From Ehretia macrophylla (lineage: Eukaryota > Streptophyta > Magnoliopsida > Boraginales > Ehretiaceae), in the NCBI GenBank assembly GCA_037974665.1, contig CM075764.1, positions 118,482,325 to 118,546,324 on the forward strand: a stretch of DNA of 64,000 nucleotides, written 5' to 3'. Numbering within the stretch: position 1 is the stretch's first letter; every line of letters starts with the position of its first letter. Both the position numbers and the translations under genes were made by a program. Shown one piece after another: positions 47,961 to 57,637 of the stretch. The notes under the pieces are model-generated. The model saw only the letters and a list, made by a program, of their open reading frames with translations, had not been told where the DNA came from and did not search any database.

Positions 47961-48060
47961 AGTTAGACAAAATACCGCTTCAGGTGTTCTGAGTGTCATG
48001 CGTTCTTCAATAGTTTTCCGTTCTTGTCGCGGAGGTAGAAGGTCCCAAGTCGGACTTCTT

Positions 48061-49851
48061 TCACGACTTCATACGGTCCCTCCCAGGTTGGGGAGAGCTT
48101 GTTACCCGAGCGCGGCAAAAAGATGGCCTTTCTGAGTACGAGGTCGTCAACCTTAATAGGCTTAGGCTTGACCTGTTTGGCAAAGGCTCTTTCATGGCAG
48201 CTTTGCTAGCCAGCATTCTGATTTGAGCTTTAGCTCGGAGCTCTTCGACGAGGTCGAGCTCTTCACGGATCCGTGCTCCGTTTATTTCTAGATCATGGTG
48301 GAGGGTTCTACTGGTCGGGGACCCGATCTCCACTGGCAGCACTGCTTGAGTACCGAAGGTCAGCTCGAAGGGCGATTCTCCCGTTGCCGAGCTGGTGGTG
48401 GTCTGCTGAGCCCACAACACCTCGGGAAGAATCAATGCCCACTGGCCCTTTGCTTCCTCCAGCTTGGTTTTCAGGCCCTGCAAAATGATTTGGTTAGTCA
48501 TTTCAACTTGGTCATTACTTTGAGGATGAGCAATAGACGAGAATCTAAGGTCGAGCCCAATCTCAGCACATTTGCCTCGAAAGTATGCACTGTCGAATTG
48601 CTTGCCGTGGTCAGTAATGATGACCTTTGGCACCCCGAACCGGCAAATGATATTTTTGTACACAAAATTCCAAGCTACCTTTTCTGTTATTATAGCAACA
48701 CCTTCAGCCTCAGGCCATTTGGTGAAGTAGTCTACTGCTACAAAGGCGTGCTTCTTTTGGCCAACACTGGTTGGCAATGGGCCGATGATATCTAGACCCC
48801 ACTGGTAAAATGGCTATGGGCTTATCATCACCGTGAGGTCTACCGCAGGCTTTCTTTGTACGTTGGCGAACCTTTGGCAGGTGTCGCACTTTTTTACATA
48901 CTCTTTGGCATCTTGTTCTAAGGTTGGACAGAAATAGCCTTGCCTCAATGCCTTTCAAGCCAGAGCTTTGCCTCCCAAGTAGTTTCCACATACCCCTTCA
49001 TGGATCTCCCAGAGTACATAGTTTCCCTCCTCGGGTTCAACACATTTTAAAAGAGGCCAAGTGTAGGCTCTCTTATAGAGTTGCTGGGCAATTATGACAA
49101 ACCTTGAGGCCTGTTTCATGAGTTTTCGAGCTGCTTTTTCATCCTTTAGGGTCAAACCCCCCTCCAAGTAGTCCACGATTGGTTTGGTCCAATCTGGACT
49201 TAGATTGAGCTCGGCTACGGCTTGCACCCCCAACTAAATACTCGGTTCGGATACTTCTTCCACATGGACCAGGATAGGTCGGCTCTCGCCCAAGGCCAAC
49301 CTGGACAGGGCATTAGCCTTCATATTCTCTTCCCTCGGAATTTGCTGTATCGTGAACCTTTTGAGCCCTGAGGTCAAATCCTTGACTCTGTTGAGGTAGG
49401 CCAACATAGTACTGTCCTTGGCTTCGAACTCTCCCGATATCTGACTAGAAACCAATTGAGAGTCGGTACTCAGGTCGACTATTTGTGCCCCTAGCTGAGC
49501 TGCAATTTTTAGCCTTACAATCACCGCTTCATACTCCATTTCATTGTTAGACGCCGGAAAGGTGAACTTGAGGGAGTATTGGTGCTCATACCGGGTTAGG
49601 TCGAGGATAACCATCCCAGCTCTGCTCCCAGACTTCCCTGAGGCCCCATCCATATAGACCTTTCACACGTCCTCCGGGTCATGCTCGGCTCGGCTAGTGC
49701 ATTCCACCACAAAGTCCGCAATGGCTTGGGCTTTGATGGATATTCTGAGCTGATAGGTGATGTCAAATTGACTTAGCTCAACTGCCCATTTCAGCAGCCT
49801 GCCCGACGCCTCCGGCTTGCACATAATGGACTTGAGTGGGGCATTCGTCAT
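48061..49851 (-). pseudogene. Retrotransposon second RNase H and integrase, single frame with four stops
   Basis: The whole stretch lies in one minus-strand frame, interrupted by TGA (49663-49665), TAG (49234-49236), TGA (48955-48957) and TAG (48814-48816). 49653-49240 is the extra RNase H (starts MDGASGKSG, later NNEMEYEAV and STDSQLV). 49080-48955 is the zinc-binding region before integrase. 48777-48250 is the integrase core, with the first catalytic Asp in VDYFTKWPE, the second in ITDHGKQFDS, and Glu in the NDQVEMTNQ block (family Gly replaced by Asp). The C-terminal end after about 48250 falls out of the usual frame. No active enzyme is expected. Confidence 0.85.
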
Positions 49852-50887
49852 GACCTTAATCGGGTGAGCGTCAAAGTACGACTACAACTTTCTTGCCACT
49901 GTGATGAGCGCGAGACAAGTTTTTCCAAGGAGGAGTACCTCACCTCGGCCCCTTGCAAGGTTTTGCTGACATAATAGACCGGCTTCTGTTCCTTCCCTTC
50001 TTCTCGGACTAGCGCTGTTGCCACTGCTGTCCCCGAGCATGCTAGGTATAGTATCAGTTCCTCCCCCACATCAAGTCGGGATAGCAGGGGTGGCGAAGCT
50101 AGATACCTTTTTAGCTCTTGGAAGGCGTTCTGGCATTTCGTAGTCCATTCAAAGTTCTTAGGATTCCTCAATATTTTAAACAGGGGAGCACACTTGTCAG
50201 CCGACCTAGACATGAATCTGCTGAGTGCCGTGACCTTACCTGCCAATACTTGGACGTCTTTCACGCAGGTCGGCGGCACCAGGTCAAGTATCGCCTGAAC
50301 CTTCTCTGGGTTGGCTTCTATTTCACGGGCTGTGACCATGAAGCCCAGAAACGTTCCTGCCTTGACGTTGAATGCACACTTTTTCGGGTTCAGTTTTATC
50401 CAAAGTGCCCCATTACAGCGAAGGCTTCGGCCAGGTCGGCTACATGATCTTCCGCCCTTCTGCTCTTGACCGGCATATCATCTACATAGATCTCCATATT
50501 TTGGCCAATCTGATTTTTGAAAACCTTGTTCACCATCCGAGTATAAGTAGCTCCAGCATTCTTGAGGCCAAATGGCATGACCTCATAGTAGTAGAGACCT
50601 TTATCGGTGGTGAAGACAGTCTTATCTTTGTCTCCGGGAGCCATCTTGATTTGGTTGTAGCCTTTGAAGGCATCCATGAAAGAGAGTAGCTCGAACCCGG
50701 AGGTGACATCCATCATCTGATCAATCCGAGGTAGGGGAAAGCAGTCCTTAGGGCAGGCTTTGTTGAGGTCGGTGAAGTCGATACACAGTCTCCATCCACC
50801 TGAGGATTTGGTCACCAAGACCACGTTGGATAACCAGGTTGGGTACTGGATTTCCTTTATGTGGCCGGCGTCTACCAATTTGTCCAC
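49848..50887 (-). pseudogene. Retrotransposon reverse transcriptase and first RNase H, frameshifted
   Basis: 50887-50396 carries the reverse transcriptase core, including WRLCIDFTDLNKACPKD, MPFGLKNAGATY and the catalytic YVDD ([11 protein letters not shown]). An in-frame TAA at 50903-50905 lies just upstream, and a frameshift near 50396 moves the reading to 50339-49848, which holds the connection and first RNase H region ([14 protein letters not shown], then [12 protein letters not shown]). Another shift near 49900 leads into the integrase frame. Non-functional as it stands. Confidence 0.85.
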
Positions 50888-51304
50888 CTCTTCTGCTATG
50901 ATTTATTGCTTATCATAATAGAAGTGCATGCACTTCTGCTTCACCGAATAATGATTTGGGTCGACGTTCAAGTGATGCTCAATCACCCCCGGGTCAATAC
51001 CTGTTATGTCAGAGGCAGACTATGCAAATATGTGTTCATTTTTCAGAAGAAATTGGCTTATATCTTTCTTGAGATCGGCAGAGAGTTCACTTCTGATTTT
51101 TGCTCTCTTTGTTTCATCGAAGAGTTCCATCCCCTGAAGGTCTTCAGCCAGGCTGCCTCTCTTAGCATCCCTCTTCTCTTCGGGCAAATCTGGTCCCTAG
51201 CCAACCTAATATTTGGGTCGGAGGGAGTTTTCATAACACTCCCGGGCTGAGAGTTGGGCTCCGTGGATGGTGGCCGTGTCGGCCGGGGTCGGGAATTTTA
51301 GGGC

Positions 51305-51901
51305 CTAGTGATAGGTGGAAGGGACGGCCCTGAAATGGTTAAGTGCCACCTGACCTAAAATTCCGTTGTAAGTAGAGTTGCAATCTATCACAATGAAGTT
51401 GGCTTGCATTGAAACCCGCTTATCTTCGTCTTCCAACTTAAGCAGAAGGTAGATGACCCCTTCAGCTCGGTGGGCTTGCCCAGTGAAACCAGCTAAAGTG
51501 CCCCTCAATGGCCTGAGTCAGCTCCTGTCCAACCCCATTTGCTCAAAAGCGCTGAGGAATAAGACTTCCGCCGAGCTCCCGGTGTCCACCATCAGCCTCT
51601 TTACGGTGAAGTTGGCTATTTCAGCGCTGATCACCAGTAGGTCATTGTGGGGCAATATTACCCTTTCCAAGTCTTCTGAGGAAAATGTGAGCTCCTCCGC
51701 CTCCGGGGCCGGACCCCGCACCGGTCCATATTCCCTCCCAGCCCGAACATAACCCTTCTTGCCTACCGAGGTCTCCTCTCCCGAAGCCAGTCCTCCTGCA
51801 ATGGTTTCAATCACATCCAAACTTCCGCCCCCAGCCTGGCGCCTGGGTGGACTCCTCTCTCTATCTCTTTGATCATGATTCCGGGTCAGCTGCGAGTCCA
51901 C
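51305..51901 (-). pseudogene. Retrotransposon aspartic protease region
   Basis: 51901-51518 contains the active-site motif DTGSS (MVDTGSSAEVLF). Continued from 51508-51305 after a stop, it includes a second hydrophobic block ending YNGILGQ, where the family normally has YNAILGR. The stop at about 51518 separates them. 50906-51304 should hold the linker to reverse transcriptase, but I see only broken frames there. Confidence 0.75.
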
Positions 51902-52080
51902 GTACCTTCAGAGGTGACCTCGGGCTATCAGTACCTCGATCTCCTGTTTCAAATCTTTGCACTCCTCGGTGGTATGGCCGTAATCCATATGGTAGCGGCA
52001 ATACTTGGTTCTATTGCGCTTCTCAGATCGACCTTTCATCCTTGGAGTTGAAGGCAGGTGGTTCTGGTGCTGGATCTCCA

Positions 52081-53224
52081 TCAGGATTGCTCCCTTGTGG
52101 TGTTGAGGGGAGTGAACATAGTGAACCGGGGGTTCTGCTTTGGCTGTTGGGGCTGCTTGCCTCGGTCGTTTTGGAGTTTACCCCCAGGTTGGGCTCGAGA
52201 GGTCTCTCCCTTCCTGCTAGCTTCCTTTTCCTTGTCATCATCCCTCTTTGCCTGATAGATTTCTTCCGAGTGTATGTACCCTTCTGCTCGTACCATCAGC
52301 TCGGATACAGTATCCACGGGGTCGATTGCCAATGAGGATGTAAGGGGGCCCGACCTGAGCCCACTCTAGTAAGCCATCAATGCCATGGAGTCCTCCAGGT
52401 TGGGGATTCGGAGGGACTCTTCATTGAATCTGGTTGTATAAGCCCTCAAACTTTCCCCTCTATGTTGCTTCACCAGCATCAATGTAGAAGTGTAGCGGGT
52501 GGCGCGTCGGCTCCCCGTTAAGTGGGAGAGAAAAGCCTCAGCCAGCTGATGAAAACTTGCAATTGAACCGGGACGAAGTTTCTGGAACCAATCCAAGGCA
52601 TTGCCAATCAGGGTGGTTGGGAATGTCTTCGTCTTCATGAGGTCGGACATGTCATGCAGAGTCATGTGGTGATCAAAGTTGAACAGGTAGCTGGCTGGGT
52701 CTCCATTTCCATTATAGACGGCCAGGTTGGGCATCCGGTTGCCGGTGGGTAGTGGCGTGGCTAGTACCTAGGGTGAGAGTAGGCTTACGCTTAGCTGGTT
52801 GATGACCTTGGCTATAGCGGCCACGGTCTTGAGCCTTTTGACCTCTCGCCTCGCCGGGTCTCGCCACCGGCTCCAGGAAGCCCTCTTCGTCCTGCGTCCG
52901 CTTTGGCCTTGGGTCTGGGATGCGGAACTATGGACGCGAGGGCCGCGGCATAGCTTCTTGCGGAGCCAGGGAGCCCTCGGCTAGCCAGGCTACCTGCTTC
53001 TTAAGTTCTTCAAACATCCTCAGCATCATCCTTATCTTCGGTGACAGGCTGGAGTTGAGGTCTCCATCCACCGCGGGGTTAGTTTGAGTGGCTAAGTGTA
53101 TACGTTGGCTCATCCCAATGCCGGCTGGGATTGGATTTTGGCTAGGCACCTGCGTGGTTTCGAGGTCCCCATCCGGGTTAGGTGAATCCTCTGCCGGTGC
53201 GCTATGGCTTCTTGTTTGTACCAT
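52081..53224 (-). pseudogene. Retrotransposon gag, broken
   Basis: The ATG at 53224 begins MVQTRSHSAPAED, a usual start for this type of gag. 52734-52366 is the retrotransposon gag domain (NFDHHMTLHDMSD, then ALDWFQKLRPGSI and the block ending YTTRFNEESLRI). 52332-52081 is the Lys/Glu-rich C-terminal part. A frameshift lies between 52740 and 52930 and a TAG at 52366-52368. Gag would form the particle that packages the RNA. Confidence 0.8.
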
Positions 53225-53275
53225 AATGGTTTCTCAGTGAGTGGTGAAGGAGAGTGATAGAAAGAACTCGTTTCC

Positions 53276-53291
53276 CACAGACGGCGCCAAA
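53276..53291 (-). other. Primer-binding site of the retrotransposon
   Basis: On the minus strand TTTGGCGCCGTCTGTG follows the 5' LTR after one base. TGGCGCC-type sites next to the LTR are common in Gypsy elements of plants. I do not name the tRNA because I cannot check its 3' end here. Confidence 0.65.
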
Positions 53292-53292
53292 C

Positions 53293-53739
53293 TGTCGAGG
53301 TCGGATTCTCACAGTTGAGTTGGTCGGCTACGCTTGCCAAATTGAACTTTAAGGTTGGCCTCTGAGTTGAACTTTTCAGGTCGGCTACCTGACCTGCACA
53401 AGGAAAATGAAGGAAAAGACGGGGTGACGACCCGGATTTTCCCCTCGGGTATGTGAATGATTAGTATGTCTGAGCTGGCAAGGTAGCTGAGAGCATTTAA
53501 TGACGAGTTACCTGTGAAAGGAAGGGGGTGGAGCTCTATTTATACTAAATTCAGGTCTGACAGTATTTAATGCGGTGCAGCTTTATGTCCCATCGTAACA
53601 GCTGGCACTGAGGTCGGGGTTTTCCGGGGCCGGATCAGCATCCAGGTTGGGCATTTAGCTAAATGCACTTGGCTTGGCTCTGATTAACCCGTCTCAGTTC
53701 GGCGTGGGTAACTCACCTCAGCTCGGAAACTCCTCGTCA
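53293..53739 (-). repeat. 5' LTR of the Tat-like retrotransposon
   Basis: 447 bp, same length as the other LTR. It holds a TATAAATA box on the minus strand at 53537-53544, which would drive gag-pol transcription leftward. Right flank AGATA is the target duplication. Confidence 0.95.
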
Positions 53740-54461
53740 AGATACATGCATAAGAGATTAATGGTATACATTCTAACAACTCTTCTTATCAATATGTATC
53801 CTAATATAGCAGCACTGGATTTCTAGCTATGTGCACCGGATTACTATGTGAACTATGTGAAACACTCAATTCTTAGCCCTTGGCTTAGAATAAATCATAG
53901 AATATATGCTTGTGATCATCAAAGCATATATATCAGCATGTCAGCCGATGCTCAAATGTGAGCTTCTTGTATTGCACAAAAGAGTGAAAAGGAAGAAATA
54001 AAGATAGACAAAAGAAAACTAGAGACCCTTAAGCATGAAAATAAATGGTATATGTATTAATTCATAAATCAAAAGTATTGAGTTTTCTCTTTATCTGAAG
54101 TAATGTATTAGAATATATTACTTAATTATGAAATTTGTAATTTCTCGCATCAAAATGAGAGAGAGATAGAGAAAGACTTAAAATTCCAAATGCTTATTCG
54201 AGAGAAGGCTTCAATTAGATCAACATTCCTCAATGGATGAGGGATGCAGTGGCGGCGGTGTGTAAGTACCCGTGGAGGTTGTAAAGAAAACGTTAAAATT
54301 TTTATATATTTTTAATTAAAAAAATGAATTAACTTTCACTTAAAAAAAATTATAATAAAAAATTTATAAATTTTATCAGCACTTAAAAAATTCTTAGATC
54401 CACACATGTAAAGATGCCTAAGATATTATAAGAACCAAAGGGACCCATCAAAATATCCCTA

Positions 54462-54466
<5 letters not shown>

Positions 54467-54517
<51 letters not shown>

Positions 54518-54544
54518 AAAGTTCTCTCTCTCTCTCTCTCTCTC
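54467..54544. repeat. CT microsatellite, two blocks
   Basis: (CT)n at 54467-54514 and 54523-54544, separated by GTCAAAGTT. It explains an Arg-Glu repeat frame on the minus strand, which is rejected as coding. Confidence 0.95.
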
Positions 54545-55827
54545 AGTTTTTGATTTGTCAATAATATTCATCACAATAAACTTTTCTCGATGTCTCTAAG
54601 TAACTTTTTAGCAGATTCTCAAATAAGATAGAATTATCACAACACGTCAAGAAAGCCGCCTTGTCTCGAAGGGTGTCAACCTCTTGTCATTTTGTTACAA
54701 CTAACTACTGTATGTTCGATTATTTATAAATGTAAGGACGATTTGTATGGATTGTTAACAACATATTGAGCCACGAGAAGAGAAATTCAATGAAGAGGTT
54801 ATGGCATATCTTCCAGATTGTGCAATTGTTAGAAAAACAAATTGTTGAGATCCGGGTGATAGCATGTGTGAAAATATGAATAAGAACAAAATAAATGCAA
54901 GAAATTGATATAGATATTTTACGTAGTTTGGATTTAAACCCTATTTTCATGTGCAGTAAGAGAATATTTTTACTATATGATTAACACATTACAAATACAC
55001 TCTTACAATGCCTCACAACCTCTCGTGTTTCTCATTGGAATTGATATAAAGCCAATAGATTTATTTATAGATAATCTTACCACATCTAAGAAGGTTATAA
55101 GTGTTGAAATTACAAACTTATTGGTTACAATCCACAAATACGAACCATAGTCAATAATTCGGCTCTATCTCCTTTAAAAAAGGGACTAGTTTTATTTTGT
55201 GTTCTTATAATAAATATTCAATAAAACCTTCCACTTCATCGAAAGAAAAAAGAAAAAAGAAAAAAACCTATTATCCTTTGAAACACATGAAAGTGAATAA
55301 TCAACATGTTGCTTTTAGGAACAATACTCTAAATATGGACTTATTTGTAAAGCTTGGCAGGTTCGGAGTTGCATACTCAATTAGTTGTCATTTTATTATT
55401 TTATCCCATTTGGTTGGGCTTGTAATATTCCTTGTACAATTTTTTTATTTGAATTGGGTACTTGTTTATTTATCAAAAAGAAAAATTGAGATAAATGTAA
55501 TGTTAAATTAATTTCTTATTTGGGATTGAAATCATAGTTAATTTTTTCGATTCTCTTTTTAGTAGAGAATTGAAATTATTAAATGTGGGAAATAGTCAAA
55601 ATGCACATAAAATGCAACAAATCCCTACAAAATGTACACGTCTCAACAACCGGGAACCTAAAAATATTCACAAAATATGGTAAGAATAATATTATGCCTT
55701 ATTTTTCTCATCTTTTCTTGTCCATTTCACCTTATTGTACGCCTTCCCTTGAAAGTAGAAAACCGCATGACCATTCCATGCACATAGTACAACAGCTAAT
55801 AAATTTACACACAAGCGTTTTTTAAGG

Positions 55828-56463
55828 GAAAATATCACATAACTCTCATGCGATATGTAAAACTATCATTTTATTCTTTTGTGTTTTTAAAACTTCAAGA
55901 ATGTCTCATATATTATTAGAAAATCATCACACTACCCGCTTCATGTCTTTTTTAAACTATTAAATGTCAGTTTTGCCCTTTTATAATACATATATATTTT
56001 TTTCTTTTTTTTTCATTTTTAATTATTTATAACTAAATTAAAAAATATATATTCATCTTCCCCTCACTCCCCCCCCCCCCCCCCCCGCGCCCTGACCCCC
56101 CACGCCTCACCCCCTGCTGCTGCTCCGATGAGCAGCAGCGTGGCTGCCGCTGCTGCTCGTAGGAGTAGCAGCAGGGGGTAGGAGGGGGAGGGGAAGGGGG
56201 AGGAGGGGTGGGGCGTGGGGTTGGGGGGGGGGGGGGGGGAAGATGAATATTTTTTTATTTAGTTATAAATAATTTTTAAAAAAAAAAGAAAAAAAAATAT
56301 ATGTATTATAAAAGGACAAAACTGACATTTAATAACTTAAAAAAGATATGAAGGGGGTAGCGTGATGACTTTCTAATAACATAGGAGGAATTCTTAAAGT
56401 TTTAAAAACACAGGAAGTAGGGTGATAGTTTTATAAATCACAGGAGAGTTATGTGATATTTTC
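55828..56463. mobile_element. Long foldback element with GC-rich core
   Basis: The arms of about 230 bp are imperfect inverted copies. The left begins GAAAATATCACATAACTCTC; the right, on the minus strand, begins the same. Inside the arms, TTAAATGTCAGTTTTGCCC is matched by the inverted TTAAATGTCAGTTTTGTCC. The core (56060-56240) has an 18-base C tract (56069-56086), a region with AGCAGCAGC/GCTGCTGCT palindromes, and a 17-base G tract (56223-56239), so the complete element forms one hairpin. Target duplication not resolved. No coding frame. Confidence 0.85.
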
Positions 56464-56910
56464 TTAGTTTTTAAAAGAAAGAAATACACTCTTATAAGGC
56501 AAAACAGATAAAGAAATATACAACCCCAAAGCTAACTTTAACTAATATACAACATTTGCTTCTATTGACTTCGTTTTGAATTAACAATATCCTTGATTTG
56601 TTATCGTTCTCAAAGCTCTCACCGAAATCATACTTTATTTTTAGATATTCAGTCAATTGTTGTGTTTCAACTTGTTTCAAAAAAAATTAGCTAACAAATT
56701 TGAGTAAAACTCGTGATCATTTAAGATAATTTGAACTTTTTGACCAAAACAAAAATAATAATAATAATTTGAAAATACCTTACCAAACCTAAAGTTATGG
56801 GGGTTGAATAATAAAAAAATAAAAAGAAAAAGAAAAGAAGTAAACTTAGAAAAAGTTGAATCTAAACTTCTGTATAGTCTGGCATATAACATAATCTAAA
56901 AGAAAATAAC

Positions 56911-57034
56911 AATATTTCACGTCCATAAAAGAAAAAACTGTTCTTAATAAAAATAAAGAAATTACATATAAAAATTCATAAAAAATATTTCGTGTTTATA
57001 AAAAAAAAAAAAAAACGATTCTTAATAGAAATAA
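56911..57034. repeat. Direct duplication of ~50 bp
   Basis: AATATTTCACGTCCATAAAAG... at about 56911 recurs as AATATTTCGTGTTTATAAAA... at about 56986, each followed by ATTCTTAATA or CTGTTCTTAATA and AAATAA. Confidence 0.75.
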
Positions 57035-57637
57035 GGATGTCATCGCACTATCTGATAGATAGGTTGGTTAATTTACTTGCCTACTATTTCGTTTATATAC
57101 TTTGTTGGCAAATCTCAAAATTACTTCTTTTTTACTATATGACCCACAAAGCCAAACCACGCGTCATCTTCTATGACATTTTCACAGAAAAAGCCATTTG
57201 TGTGATCAAACCAAAGAAAATCTTCCACCTTTTTGCTTGTTAGTGTTGATTTCTAGGGTTTATTTGGCCTCTTTTTTCCCATTTTTGTTTCTATACACTT
57301 TCTTTTCTTCATTATTGGTTTATTCCAATCTTGATCGCTTTTTCTTTGAAAAACAACCCAAAAATTCCATGCAAAAACATAACCTTTTTAGCTCTCTTTG
57401 TGCTTCGGAGGTTCTTTGATTCATTTTCAAGAAACTGGTTTTAGAAAACCCCATTTGAGAATCATCAAAATTCTTGATTCTAAGCATACCCTTTTGGCCA
57501 TTTTGATCAAAGATTGCATCTTTATGTAAGTCTAGCCTTTGTCATTACTCTATTTGATTGATAACTATTTCAAGCATGTGGTGTGCATAATTGAAATTTG
57601 AAGTTGGTTTTGTTTAGTTATTGATATTGTGTGTGAA

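Larger units (their letters stand above)
44002..53739 (-). mobile_element. Ty3/Gypsy LTR retrotransposon, Tat-like, with antisense gene; degenerate
   Basis: LTRs at 44002-44448 and 53293-53739 (447 bp each, starting TG and ending CA) are flanked by perfect 5-bp duplications AGATA (43997-44001 and 53740-53744). Gag-pol runs on the minus strand, so the 5' LTR is on the right. Order on that strand is gag, protease, reverse transcriptase, RNase H, a second RNase H and integrase, then an antisense (plus-strand) gene before the 3' LTR. A second RNase H and additional 3' ORFs are typical of the Tat lineage. By my eye alignment the LTRs differ at about 37 of 447 positions (about 8 percent), mostly transitions. 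All coding parts are interrupted, so it is not autonomous. Confidence 0.93.
53745..57637. other. Interval between the retrotransposon and the PP2C gene
   Basis: AT-rich. Contains CT microsatellites (54467-54544), the foldback element (55828-56463), a short direct duplication (56911-57034) and, from about 57100 rightward, the PP2C promoter and leader. 57526-57617 may be a leader intron (GTAAGT...TTTAG). 54840-55160 has the look of retroelement LTR debris but was not classified. No other gene seen. Confidence 0.55.

Noticed and set aside
50118-52335. Several plus-strand frames of 60-162 codons across gag-pol
   Set aside because: Shadows of recognisable minus-strand protease, reverse transcriptase and gag.
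54383-54574. Arg-Glu repeat frame
   Set aside because: CT microsatellite.
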